63,846 bases of DNA from an uncultured Bacteroidota bacterium (GTDB lineage Bacteria; Bacteroidota; Bacteroidia; B-17B0; Aurantibacillaceae). Below, piece after piece: positions 36,868 to 45,550 of this stretch. Location of the stretch: NCBI GenBank assembly GCA_903834765.1, contig CAILKE010000067.1, positions 1-63,846 of the forward strand, in the 5' to 3' direction. Made by a program: the position numbers and the translations under genes. A model generated the notes under the pieces. That model saw only the letters and a list, made by a program, of their open reading frames with translations. It was not told where the DNA came from and ran no database searches. How positions within the stretch are numbered: position 1 is the first letter of the stretch; every line of letters starts with the position of its first letter.

Positions 36868-37506
36868 ATGCATCTTAGAGAGCAGCAAATACAGCGTAAT
36901 TCGGAGATATTAAAAAAATATATTCCCGAATATGCTATTCCTACCATTGCTGTATGGATCATCGAATTTGATTTTAAATTAAAAATAACTAAAGAGCGAT
37001 CAACTAAATTAGGAGATTATACTTCACCGAGAGATGGACTAAATCATGTGATTACTGTTAATCATAATTTGAATCAGTATTCGTTTTTTGTAACGTTGGT
37101 GCATGAAATTGCTCATTTAAAAACATATAATACGCATAAAAATAGAGTCAGTCCGCATGGCGAAGAATGGAAACAGTCTTTCAGAGAACTGATGACACCA
37201 TTTTTAAGTACCGATCATTTGCCTTTGGATATAATATATGCCCTTCGTAAATATCTCTTAAATCCTGCAGCAGCAAGCTGTAGTGACGTCACGTTGATGC
37301 GCACCTTGAAATTATATGATACAGATACATCGAATGCGCATTTAGTATTATTAGAACATTTACCTTACCGCACCCATTTTATTTTTAATGGTGATCGTAT
37401 TTTTGAAAAAGGCGAAAAGCTTCGTAAGCGCTTTAGATGCAAGGAAATAAGCACAGGCTCTATTTATTTATTTAGTCCTTTAGCAGAAGTAGAAGTGGTT
37501 GGTTGA
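36868..37506 (+). CDS. SprT-like zinc metalloprotein
   Basis: A 212-aa cytoplasmic protein of the SprT/Spartan-like family. The zinc motif HEIAHLKTY (HExxH) occurs near residue 79, preceded by ITVNHNLNQYSFFVTLV and followed by the third-ligand region HGEEWKQSFRELM. The C-terminal part lacks a clear Cys4 zinc ribbon: only a Cys in KRFRCKEI remains of the usual set. It is probably a protease or binding protein whose target is unknown. It may be cotranscribed with gldB. Confidence 0.85.
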   Translation: MHLREQQIQRNSEILKKYIPEYAIPTIAVWIIEFDFKLKITKERSTKLGDYTSPRDGLNHVITVNHNLNQYSFFVTLVHEIAHLKTYNTHKNRVSPHGEEWKQSFRELMTPFLSTDHLPLDIIYALRKYLLNPAAASCSDVTLMRTLKLYDTDTSNAHLVLLEHLPYRTHFIFNGDRIFEKGEKLRKRFRCKEISTGSIYLFSPLAEVEVVG

Positions 37507-37547
37507 TTTTAGTTTATTTAATCTCTTTCATCATACGCCTTTGTAAC

Positions 37548-37657
37548 GTCACTTCGAGTAGAAATGCCTGCCCTTTGCATTTCGTATCGAGAAGTTATTT
37601 TAAGAATAGTTCTCGATACAAAAAATGAAAAGAACGCATTTTTTTACTCGAACCGAC
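37548..37657. repeat. Cloverleaf-shaped palindromic element between convergent genes
   Basis: An outer stem (TTCGAGTA 37553-37560 with TACTCGAA 37645-37652, extended by GTC/GAC at 37548-37550 and 37655-37657) encloses three hairpins that tile without gaps. Arm 1 pairs GAAATGC 37561-37567 with GCATTTC 37577-37583. Arm 2 pairs GTATCGAGAA 37584-37593 with TTCTCGATAC 37610-37619. Arm 3 pairs AAAAAATG 37620-37627 with CATTTTTT 37637-37644. It resembles a REP or MITE-like element or a structured RNA. It shares TTCGAG and CGAGAA blocks with the repeats at 17437 and 46968. Confidence 0.75.
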
Positions 37658-37668
37658 ATTGAATAGAT

Positions 37669-38571
37669 TTACTTCTTAGTCAATGCTTTAAACACATCTT
37701 CTAATTTTTGTTCTTCCTTATTTAATGTTAATACACCAATATTATTTTTAACAGCATAGTTAAATAATTCTTTACGAACGTCGCTTTCGATTGATGCAAC
37801 AATCTTCCATGTTTTATCTACCAACACAGCATCCTCCACTCCAGTGATTGATTTGATAGCTTGTAAAGAAACATCTTTATCAAATTCAACAGTAATTAGT
37901 TGCTTGGTTGTATTTTGTTGTAGCGTTTGGGTTTGATCGTTGGCTACAATCTCGCCTTTATTAATGATAATCACACGATCACACATGGCTTCTACTTCCT
38001 GCATAATATGCGTGCTGAGCATCACGGTTTTTTCTTTTCCTAATTTAATAATTAAGGCACGTATATCTTCTAATTGATTAGGGTCTAAACCCGTTGTAGG
38101 TTCATCCATAATTAGTACTTTAGGGTCGTGTATCATCGCTTGCGCTAAACCTACTCGCTGACGGTATCCTTTAGATAGAGCTCCAATTTTTTTATTTTGT
38201 TCTATTTGTAAGCCCGTCGTTTCAATCATTTCTTTGACGCGTTCTTTGGTGTTTTTTATTTTATAAAGGTTACCAGTAAACTCTAAAAATTCTTTCACAT
38301 ACATATCCAAATACAAAGGATTATGTTCGGGTAAATAACCAATTTGTTTTCTGACCTCAATACTTTGCTCATTTGTGTCGAATCCACAAACACTCACCGT
38401 TCCTTCTGTTGGGGGAATGTAGCATGTTATAATTTTCATCATGGTACTTTTTCCAGCACCATTTGGTCCTAAAAAACCAACAATCTCATTGCTTCCCACA
38501 TTAAACGATACATTATTTAATGCTTTTTGTTCGCCGTATAACTTGGTGATATTTTTTACTTCTATCGACAT
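37669..38571 (-). CDS. gldA: Gliding-associated ABC transporter ATP-binding subunit GldA
   Basis: A 300-aa ATPase. Walker A GPNGAGKST, signature LSKGYRQRVGLAQAM, Walker B VLIMDEPTTGLDP and the H-loop STHIMQEVEAMCDR are all intact. The long identity-like stretches IGYLPEHNPLYLDMYV and LDPNQLEDIR match GldA of gliding Bacteroidota. GldA works with membrane subunits GldF and GldG, which are not in this window. The ATG at 38571 gives the conserved MSIEVKNITK start; an in-frame ATG at 38586 would add five residues. Confidence 0.85.
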   Translation of the reverse strand: MSIEVKNITKLYGEQKALNNVSFNVGSNEIVGFLGPNGAGKSTMMKIITCYIPPTEGTVSVCGFDTNEQSIEVRKQIGYLPEHNPLYLDMYVKEFLEFTGNLYKIKNTKERVKEMIETTGLQIEQNKKIGALSKGYRQRVGLAQAMIHDPKVLIMDEPTTGLDPNQLEDIRALIIKLGKEKTVMLSTHIMQEVEAMCDRVIIINKGEIVANDQTQTLQQNTTKQLITVEFDKDVSLQAIKSITGVEDAVLVDKTWKIVASIESDVRKELFNYAVKNNIGVLTLNKEEQKLEDVFKALTKK

Positions 38572-38639
38572 AAAATTTATTTGCATTTCAAAAATACAGA
38601 ATTTATTTAGGCTATTATAAAATAATTGTATTGGTATTA

Positions 38640-38945
38640 ATACGATTTGGTTATTACGTAATTATACTCATTGGTAATGGTGCGGTTGGCGAGGACGAAC
38701 AGAGCCGGATTGAGCCATAAAGTATAGTAAACATTAATGAACGAAATAGATTGTATTATATGTAAATATTGAATAGAATAAGAGCGTAGGATTGTCAAAA
38801 ATGCGGGCAGAGTAGCGGTGAATCGAGAATTCAAGGATTTAGCGGTAGCGTAAAATCCGTAGAATTCCGAGAGGAGCGTGGTGCATATTTTTGACTTGAT
38901 TTTTTGTTTCTTTTTGATTTAAGCAAAAAGAAAATAAAAAAAGAA
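38640..38945. repeat. Structured, GC-richer non-coding tract upstream of rsgA
   Basis: In the 424 bases between the start codons of gldA and rsgA no gene is supported. From 38794 to 38895 a long imperfect palindrome is closed by GTCAAAAATGC (38794-38804) and GCATATTTTTGAC (38883-38895). Inside it, GAATTC (38827-38832) with GGATTT (38835-38840) pairs with AAATCC (38853-38858) and GAATTC (38862-38867). A second hairpin follows, TTTCTTTTTG against CAAAAAGAAA (about 38908-38935). The region is richer in G than its surroundings. It is probably a repeat element or structured RNA. Confidence 0.55.
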
Positions 38946-38995
38946 ATCCACTATCGAAAACAACATGAAAGTAAAAAAATAGATACCTTAGCACC

Positions 38996-39931
38996 ATGAC
39001 AGGTTTAGTTGTAAAATCTACAGGAAGTTGGTATGCTGTGCGCCTCGAAAACGCAGAGTTGATTGAATGTCGTTTAAAAGGCAAGATTCGCTTAGACGAC
39101 CGAAAAACAACTAATCCCGTTGCTGTGGGAGATACTGTAGATATAGAACGTAATATTGATGGCAATAATCAAATTACAAATATACATCCTCGTAAAAACT
39201 ACATTATCCGTAAATCTATCAATTTATCCAAGCAAGCACATATTATAGCCAGTAATTTAGATCAGGCCATTCTGGTGGCTACCATTGTAGCGCCTCGCAC
39301 GTCTTTAGGGTTTATTGATCGTTTTTTGGTTACGGCTGAAGCTTATGGAATTCCCGCTAAAATTATATTTAATAAAAAAGATGTGTTGGATGAAGAGATG
39401 CTAGAACTTCAGCAAGAGATGATGAACTTATATACGAACATCGGTTATGAATGTTATTCTGTTAGCTCCTTTGATAAAAAAGACATAGAGTTTTTGAAAA
39501 CGTTATTGAAAGATAAAATCACCTTATTATCAGGTCATAGTGGAGTAGGGAAGTCGACCTTAGTGAATGCCATTGAACCGAGATTAGATTTAAAAACTGG
39601 CGATATTTCTTCTGCACATTTAAAAGGCATGCACACAACTACCTTTGCCGAATTATTTCCACTATCGTTTGGTGGCGATATCATTGACTCTCCTGGCATA
39701 AAGGAATTAGGTTTAGTGGAAATGAAAAAAGAAGAAGTTGGACAGTATTTTTTAGAAATACATAAAGCCAGTGCAAATTGTAAATTCAATAATTGTTTGC
39801 ATGTGAATGAACCACATTGCGCTGTATTAAAGGCTGTGGAAGAAGGAGCTATTTCGAGCGAACGTTACCAAAGCTATTTAGGAATACTTAATGGCGAAGA
39901 AATGGATTGGAAAGAATGGGAAATTAGATAG
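38996..39931 (+). CDS. rsgA: Ribosome small-subunit-dependent GTPase A
   Basis: Circularly permuted GTPase that helps mature the 30S ribosomal subunit. At 311 aa it shows an N-terminal OB fold (1-75), then G motifs in permuted order: FNKKD (G4), GHSGVGKSTL (G1, near residue 180) and DSPGIKE (G3). A C-terminal zinc domain has CKFNNCLHVNEPHC. All metal ligands are present. It is divergent from gldA, with a repeat-rich gap upstream, and a short interrupted hairpin follows its stop. Confidence 0.96.
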   Translation: MTGLVVKSTGSWYAVRLENAELIECRLKGKIRLDDRKTTNPVAVGDTVDIERNIDGNNQITNIHPRKNYIIRKSINLSKQAHIIASNLDQAILVATIVAPRTSLGFIDRFLVTAEAYGIPAKIIFNKKDVLDEEMLELQQEMMNLYTNIGYECYSVSSFDKKDIEFLKTLLKDKITLLSGHSGVGKSTLVNAIEPRLDLKTGDISSAHLKGMHTTTFAELFPLSFGGDIIDSPGIKELGLVEMKKEEVGQYFLEIHKASANCKFNNCLHVNEPHCAVLKAVEEGAISSERYQSYLGILNGEEMDWKEWEIR

Positions 39932-39947
39932 TTTGTCTAATTAAAAA

Positions 39948-39970
39948 ACTCATCCAATTATTGAATGAGT
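39948..39970 (+). terminator. Probable terminator after rsgA
   Basis: ACTCATCCAA (39948-39957) pairs with TTGAATGAGT (39961-39970) with one mismatch and a tiny loop, followed by CTTTTAATTATT. The stem begins 17 bases after the stop codon. Confidence 0.6.
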
Positions 39971-39984
39971 CTTTTAATTATTCG

Positions 39985-40180
39985 AATAAACCACCATTAC
40001 AAATCCTTCATCAACGCTTTATACAGTTCTATCATTCCTTCTATATCTTTTTTATGAACCTTTTCGTTTGGCGTATGTACAAATTGTTCGGCAGCGCCTA
40101 CAAAGCACCAATCCCAAACGTTTTCGGCCGTATGTAATTCCTTGGCATCACTGCCACCAGAGCCTTCTACTTCTAATTGA
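39985..40180. repeat. 196-bp direct repeat, left copy
   Basis: This stretch matches 42764-42959 over 196 bases without gaps; about seven mismatches were counted by eye. Identity falls sharply beyond 40180. The repeats bracket the TPR/SpoIIE phosphatase gene, and the right copy is the 3' end of the intact M42 peptidase gene. Confidence 0.92.
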
Positions 40181-40203
40181 TGGGCTAATTGATGCTTTTT
40201 GTA
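39997..40203 (-). pseudogene. Truncated M42 peptidase, C-terminal fragment
   Basis: On the minus strand this stretch encodes about the last 65 residues of the M42 peptidase at 42776, including GSGGSDAKEL and FVHTPNEKVHKKDI, and ends with the same stop codon. Upstream residues differ (KKHQLAHQLEVEG against KKYKLPFQLEVEG), and then the homology is lost. It has no start codon or catalytic core and is therefore a remnant. It is evidence of a duplication or insertion event around the neighbouring TPR/SpoIIE gene. Confidence 0.85.
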
Positions 40204-40278
40204 AAGTAATCATAGTCTATTTTTTCAACTTTATAGAAGTATTTATATATTTGTTTATCAGCATTAAAATTATTTAGT

Positions 40279-42723
40279 ATGAATTTTAAACTTTATTTAT
40301 ATACAATTTTAGCAATTTTATTTTGTTTTAACATTAATGCTCAAAACATTAATTCTTTAAATGATGCTCTAAAAAATGCTAAACATGATACAACTCGTTC
40401 AAAAATTTTGATTGATATGACTGAATTATTGTATCTCTCCAAAGAAGATACAGTAATTCCTTTATGCAATGAGGCTTTGTTAATTATTGAGAAAAACTTA
40501 AAAAATGCAAATCAACTTGAAAAAAGATCATTTTTAAAAACAAAACTTCGTGCATTACACAATATTAGTGGAATATATGTTACTCAAGGAGAAATGAAGT
40601 TAGCGCTCGAATACTGCGAAAAAGGTTTAGAAGTAGGAAAGGAAACAAAAGACATGAAAGGAACTGCCAGCTCATATTATAATATGGGTTTAATATATAA
40701 GAAACAAGGTAATATAGAAAAATCACTAGAGAATTACACAAAAAGTTTAAAAATACGTGAGGATATAAATGATAAAAAAGGAGCAGCTTCATGTTTAAAT
40801 GGATTAGCTGTAATACAACATAACAGAGGTAACATAAACTTAGCATTAGATTGTCATCATAGAAGTTTAAAATTACGTGAAGAATTAAATGACAAAAGAG
40901 GAACGGCCCTATCATTAAATAATATTGGAAACATTTATGAGCAACAAGGCGATGCATCAAAGGCCTTAGAATACTATTTAAAGGCATTAAAAATACAGGA
41001 AGAAATAAATGACAAATATGGGATTTCTATGTCATTAAATAATATTGGAGCAACTTTTATGGCTCAAAAAAAATATACCCTGGCAGAAGATTATTATAAT
41101 AAAAGTTTACTATTATGCTATGAAATTAAAAATAATGAAGGGATATATACAGCTCTAAATAACTTAGCAGAAATTTATTCAAAAGAAAATAATATTGAAA
41201 AAGAATGTGAATATTATGAAAGAGCACTACAAATTGCCGAAAAAATAGGTAATAAAAGAGGAATAGCTGGAGTACTAAGTAATTTGGCTTTGACATATGC
41301 AGAACAAAACAAATTAGAAGAAGGGAAAGCATTAGCTGAAAAGAGTTATAATATGTCAAAGGAACTAAATGATGTAGACAAAATAGCTCATTCAAGTTAT
41401 GTACTTAGTCAAATCTATGCCAAAATGAATAATTGGAAAGATGCATATTTAATGCGAGAAATATATAAATCATCAAGTGATAGTCTAACAAGCATTACAA
41501 ACAGAAAAGCAAGTTTTAAAAAAGAATTGCAATATGAATATGAACGTAAAGAAGAAATTGCGAAAGTTGAATTTGAAAAACAACAAGTTTTAAAAAATAT
41601 TCAAATTGAAAAAAATAAACAACAACTTATTTTGGTTCAACAAAAGAATAAATTAAATGAATTAAATTTCAACAATGTACAATTAGCTTTAAATCAAAAA
41701 AAGGCCGAGTCTGAAAATCAAAAAAAAGAAGTTGAAATCTTAAGCAAAGATAAACAACTAAAAGAGGTAGAAGCAATTCAAAAAAATAAAGAATTCGAAA
41801 AACAAAAGGTAATCCGTAATTCATTCATAGGAGGTTTTGTTCTTGTTCTTGTTTTAGCATTATTTGTTCTAAGAAGTTATATTCAAAAACAAAAAGCGAA
41901 TAAAGAACTTGCACAAAAAAATACTTTAATTGAACAGCAAAAACATTTAGTTGAAGAAAAGCATAAAGAAATAACAGATAGTATTAATTATGCTGAACGT
42001 ATTCAAAGAAGTTTATTAGCGAGTGAAAATATATTAAACGATAATTTAAATGAATATTTTGTTTTTTTTCAACCAAAAGACATAGTGAGTGGAGATTTTT
42101 ATTGGGCAAATAAATTAAGTAATAATCAATTTGCTTTAGTAACTGCCGATAGCACAGGGCATGGAGTGCCAGGAGCTATTATGAGCATTTTAAATGTATC
42201 GTGTTTAGAGAAAGCTACAGAAGCAGCTAATTTAACAAAACCTGCAGATATCTTGAATTATACTAGAACTAAAATAATAGAAACTCTAAAAAAAGATGGA
42301 ACCATTGAAGGCGGTAAAGATGGCATGGATTGTAGTTTAATTAGTTTTGATATAACTAATAGCAATTTAACTTACTCAGCTGCAAATAACCCAATTTGGA
42401 TTATTAGGGATGAAAAAATAATGGAATTTGCACCAGACAAAATGCCTGTTGGTAAACATGACAGAGATTCTGTTTCTTTTACAGAGCATGCCATTGAGCT
42501 TAAAAAAAATGATATGATATATACATTAACTGATGGAATGCCTGATCAATTTGGAGGTTTAAAAGGTAAAAAGTTTATGTACAAACAATTAAAGGAATTA
42601 TTAATATCTATTGCTCATCTATCAATGCAAAATCAAAAAGAAATGTTAGCCAATACTTTAAATAACTGGAAAGGTAATATAGAACAAGTGGATGATATTA
42701 CAATTATTGGTATTCGGATTTAA
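40279..42723 (+). CDS. TPR sensor with SpoIIE/PP2C-type serine phosphatase output
   Basis: An 814-aa signalling protein. Signal peptide 1-21 (ending NINAQ), then about seven tetratricopeptide repeats (about 60-400) with the repeating ALEYYLKALKIQEEINDKYG-like unit, a Lys/Glu/Gln-rich coiled coil (about 415-515), one transmembrane helix (about 517-535), a second coiled coil, and a cytosolic SpoIIE phosphatase (about 570-814). The phosphatase shows FQPKDIVSGDFYWA, TADSTGHGVPGA, GMDCSLI and YTLTDGMPDQFGG, which supply the metal Asp residues. Such proteins are thought to control anti-anti-sigma switches. It is flanked by 196-bp direct repeats, so it may be a late insertion. Confidence 0.92.
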   Translation: MNFKLYLYTILAILFCFNINAQNINSLNDALKNAKHDTTRSKILIDMTELLYLSKEDTVIPLCNEALLIIEKNLKNANQLEKRSFLKTKLRALHNISGIYVTQGEMKLALEYCEKGLEVGKETKDMKGTASSYYNMGLIYKKQGNIEKSLENYTKSLKIREDINDKKGAASCLNGLAVIQHNRGNINLALDCHHRSLKLREELNDKRGTALSLNNIGNIYEQQGDASKALEYYLKALKIQEEINDKYGISMSLNNIGATFMAQKKYTLAEDYYNKSLLLCYEIKNNEGIYTALNNLAEIYSKENNIEKECEYYERALQIAEKIGNKRGIAGVLSNLALTYAEQNKLEEGKALAEKSYNMSKELNDVDKIAHSSYVLSQIYAKMNNWKDAYLMREIYKSSSDSLTSITNRKASFKKELQYEYERKEEIAKVEFEKQQVLKNIQIEKNKQQLILVQQKNKLNELNFNNVQLALNQKKAESENQKKEVEILSKDKQLKEVEAIQKNKEFEKQKVIRNSFIGGFVLVLVLALFVLRSYIQKQKANKELAQKNTLIEQQKHLVEEKHKEITDSINYAERIQRSLLASENILNDNLNEYFVFFQPKDIVSGDFYWANKLSNNQFALVTADSTGHGVPGAIMSILNVSCLEKATEAANLTKPADILNYTRTKIIETLKKDGTIEGGKDGMDCSLISFDITNSNLTYSAANNPIWIIRDEKIMEFAPDKMPVGKHDRDSVSFTEHAIELKKNDMIYTLTDGMPDQFGGLKGKKFMYKQLKELLISIAHLSMQNQKEMLANTLNNWKGNIEQVDDITIIGIRI

Positions 42724-42763
42724 AACATTTCAAGAAAATAGATTCGCCTTTTTTTATTATTAA

Positions 42764-42959
42764 AATAAACCACCATTACAAATCCTTCATCAACGCTTTA
42801 TATAGTTCTATCATTCCTTCTATATCTTTTTTATGAACCTTTTCGTTAGGTGTATGAACAAATTGTTCGGCAGCGCCTACAAAGCACCAATCCCAAACGT
42901 TTTCGGCCATTTGTAATTCCTTGGCATCACTGCCACCGGAGCCTTCTACTTCTAATTGA
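42764..42959. repeat. 196-bp direct repeat, right copy
   Basis: This is the partner of 39985-40180, equal in length and about 96% identical by eye. It comprises the 3' end of the intact M42 peptidase gene and a few bases after its stop codon. Confidence 0.92.
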
Positions 42960-43693
42960 AAAGGTAATTTGTATTTTTTAGCAATGTCAATTAATTTATT
43001 GACGTAGCTCCTGCGAGGTATCATACTGTCGCGCAGGCTAATAACAGGGCCTTTGGCAGGAAACACACCATCTGAAATCCAAGAGATATCGGAAATCAAT
43101 GATTGAGAAATATCGTATTTTTCTGCTAAGTATTTTTGTAAGTAAGACACGCTTCCTCCCCCATGTTCTTCCCAAGTACTAAAAACGATAGCGCCATCCT
43201 TTAGTGTTTCTGCTACTTTCAAGGCATTGTAACAACCCAAGCGATTGTCCATATAACAACATTGCACGTAGTCTTTATCTTCTCTCCAATCGGCTTTAAA
43301 TACTAATTCGGTTCCTGTATCAAAATTACGATTAGCTTTATATTCTAACGCGTCTTTTACAATATTCAAAGTTGCTTCGCATTTACCTTTGCTATCGCTG
43401 CCAACTAATTCGTATCCTTTTTCTAAACGAGGACCTCCAATTTTAACAAGTTGTTTGCCGTAGCGTACCGTAAAACCAATACTATCAGTATGTGCAAAAA
43501 TTGCAGTCCGCGGTTTACCAAATACTAAAATGATATTGTCCTGAAAGCCTTTACCATGAATGACCTTTGGTTTATGTTTCCAGTTTTTAGATTCTTTTTT
43601 TATGTAGTCTAAAATAAATTCTTTCATTGCTACTTCATTTCCGCTTGGCGAATGAATAGCACACATTGTTTTTAATAAGGATAAGTCTTTCAT
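42776..43693 (-). CDS. M42 family metallopeptidase
   Basis: A 305-aa cytoplasmic aminopeptidase-like protein. Metal and catalytic residues of the M42 pattern are visible: HTDSIGF (first His/Asp), YMDNRLGCYNAL (bridging Asp), STWEEHGGGS (catalytic Glu and metal Glu), SDISW (metal Asp) and VHTPNEKVH near the C-terminus (last His). These enzymes form large dodecamers that trim peptides. It is slightly shorter than typical M42 enzymes (about 340-360 aa). A truncated second copy of its 3' end lies at 39997-40203. Confidence 0.87.
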   Translation of the reverse strand: MKDLSLLKTMCAIHSPSGNEVAMKEFILDYIKKESKNWKHKPKVIHGKGFQDNIILVFGKPRTAIFAHTDSIGFTVRYGKQLVKIGGPRLEKGYELVGSDSKGKCEATLNIVKDALEYKANRNFDTGTELVFKADWREDKDYVQCCYMDNRLGCYNALKVAETLKDGAIVFSTWEEHGGGSVSYLQKYLAEKYDISQSLISDISWISDGVFPAKGPVISLRDSMIPRRSYVNKLIDIAKKYKLPFQLEVEGSGGSDAKELQMAENVWDWCFVGAAEQFVHTPNEKVHKKDIEGMIELYKALMKDL

Positions 43694-43853
43694 GTAAATT
43701 TTAATATGTAAAATTGCTGAGTAATAGATTTATGATATTCAAATGTAATAAAATCAACGTTTAAATTAAACTTTTAAAATGATTAAGAGTCTGTTTAACA
43801 AACAAAAATTGTAACTTTATTAGGTAAATAAAAAATAGAAATATTATCTCAAA

Positions 43854-45422
43854 ATGAAAAAACTACTTTTGCTATTATCACTTATTTATGTAGGTTTTGT
43901 AAATTCTCAAAACATTAATTTATCTAATTTAAATGTATTTGAAGGAGAGCCATACATAGCAATCAATCCACAAAACAATCAAAACATAGTAGTGGCATGG
44001 ATGGGTTATGTTTTTGGAAGTGGCTCGGCCTTAACGATAAAAACTAAGCAATCAACAGACGGAGGACTAACTTGGTCCACATCTGTAAACTTGCCTCATA
44101 TGTCACCAAACTTTAAGTCAGCTGATGTATCAATAGCGTTTGATGGAACTGGAAAATTATTTTTAAGTTATATCGACTACAGAGAATCGCCCGATTCTGG
44201 AGGAGTGTATTTAACGAAATCGTTAAATAGCGGCACAACATGGAGCACCCCAGTTAAGGTAATTGATGCTATGGCTGACGGTTCAAAATCACCGTTAGAT
44301 AGACCTTGGTTATGCGTTGATAATACCGGCAATAATATTTATATAACTTCAAAGCCTGCTCCTTGGATTTTACCGCCCAACCGACCTTATTTTATGTGTT
44401 CAACAAATGGGGGTGCGAGTTTTAATACTTGGCGTTATATAGATACAGCTAATTACTTGGTAGGTAATGTTATTGCTGCTCCTATGGCTGTGCCAGCAAT
44501 TACAGGTAATACGATGATTGCTATATATCCAAGTTATTTACCATCACAAAGTGTTTTTGCAAAATACATTCTAGCTAAAACAATTAATAAAGGTGGTACT
44601 TTTGTATACAGTACTGTCTTTAATTCAACTTTTAATACTGCCGCATCAAACGATTCAGCTAAATTAAGTTATCGATTAATTATAAATCCTGCCAATAGCA
44701 ATCATTACGTATTTATAGTAATTGGCAGTTTATCAGGTGTTGACTATGATGTATACATGACAGAAACTATGAATGCAGGTGCAAGTTGGTTGCCTCTTGT
44801 GCGTATAAATGATGACGCTATTAATAATGGTAAAATGCAGGATTTGATTTGGGCAGATTTTGACAACAATGGCGACCTAGCAATTACTTGGCGAGATAGA
44901 AGAAATGGAGCAGGGTCAGGATATGCAAGATCATCTGAAATATATGCTGTATTTAGAGCCGCTGGCTCATCAACGTTTACCCCAAATTTTAAAATCAGCA
45001 ATATACTTGAATCTTATGGGAATATATTAGCACAAAGTGGAAATGATGTGATGAGCATGGTTTTGAGAAATGATACATTACATGTAGTTTGGGGAAGCAC
45101 TAGAGATGGTTCATTAGATATCTGGTATTCTCGCTCGAAAGCATCCACTGGTGCTGTAACAGATGTTAAACTATTAAATAGTGAATCGTTTGTTATAAAC
45201 ACATTCCCTAATCCTATTAATGATGAATTAATTGTAACGGTAAACAATAAAAAAACAATTGATGTTTTAGAAATTTATTCTATTGAAGGAAAATTAGTTT
45301 ATTCCCAAAAATGCAAAGTTCTAGAAATAAAAGTAGATTTAAAAGAACTAACAGTGGGTACTTATATTTTAAAAATGCAACAAGGAGAGTTAATATCTTA
45401 TAAAAAATTTGTAAAGCAATAA
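43854..45422 (+). CDS. Secreted sialidase-like beta-propeller protein with T9SS sorting domain
   Basis: A 522-aa secreted protein. The signal peptide (1-18, ending VNSQ) precedes a domain (about 25-430) of beta-propeller repeats with Asp-box-like turns (STDGGLTWST, SLNSGTTWSTP, STNGGASFNTW, TMNAGASWLP), as in BNR/sialidase-type proteins. The C-terminal 80 residues are a type A type IX secretion sorting domain (TFPNPINDELIV, GKLVYSQ, LTVGTYILKMQ, KKFVKQ). It should be secreted or attached to the surface by the T9SS. The catalytic Arg triad and Tyr of true sialidases were not confirmed, so the substrate is unknown. Confidence 0.85.
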   Translation: MKKLLLLLSLIYVGFVNSQNINLSNLNVFEGEPYIAINPQNNQNIVVAWMGYVFGSGSALTIKTKQSTDGGLTWSTSVNLPHMSPNFKSADVSIAFDGTGKLFLSYIDYRESPDSGGVYLTKSLNSGTTWSTPVKVIDAMADGSKSPLDRPWLCVDNTGNNIYITSKPAPWILPPNRPYFMCSTNGGASFNTWRYIDTANYLVGNVIAAPMAVPAITGNTMIAIYPSYLPSQSVFAKYILAKTINKGGTFVYSTVFNSTFNTAASNDSAKLSYRLIINPANSNHYVFIVIGSLSGVDYDVYMTETMNAGASWLPLVRINDDAINNGKMQDLIWADFDNNGDLAITWRDRRNGAGSGYARSSEIYAVFRAAGSSTFTPNFKISNILESYGNILAQSGNDVMSMVLRNDTLHVVWGSTRDGSLDIWYSRSKASTGAVTDVKLLNSESFVINTFPNPINDELIVTVNNKKTIDVLEIYSIEGKLVYSQKCKVLEIKVDLKELTVGTYILKMQQGELISYKKFVKQ

Positions 45423-45550
45423 TTCTACTAATCAATTATATAATGATAAAAAAAGAATTTTAATGTGGTAATTTATCTTGGAAATAGCCGTAAACCCAAG
45501 TACCTGTGAGCTTTAAATAAGTGTGCTAAAATTATGAAAGGTGTATATTA

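Noticed and set aside
37548-37657. Cloverleaf read as a tRNA gene
   Set aside because: Stem lengths, loop sizes and the absence of a T-loop and CCA-like end do not fit a tRNA.
38640-38760. Possible tRNA or small stable RNA upstream of rsgA
   Set aside because: No acceptor stem, anticodon arm or T-loop sequence could be matched; kept only as a structured tract.
38637-39165. Two minus-strand frames upstream of and over the start of rsgA
   Set aside because: They fall in the palindromic non-coding tract and antisense to rsgA; no protein-like composition is seen.
40068-40277. A 69-codon plus-strand frame between rsgA and the SpoIIE gene
   Set aside because: It is antisense to the truncated M42 remnant and has no promoter or motif.
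39985-42959. Transposon carrying the SpoIIE gene
   Set aside because: No transposase, terminal inverted repeats or short target duplication; the flanking repeats are coding sequence of the neighbouring gene.
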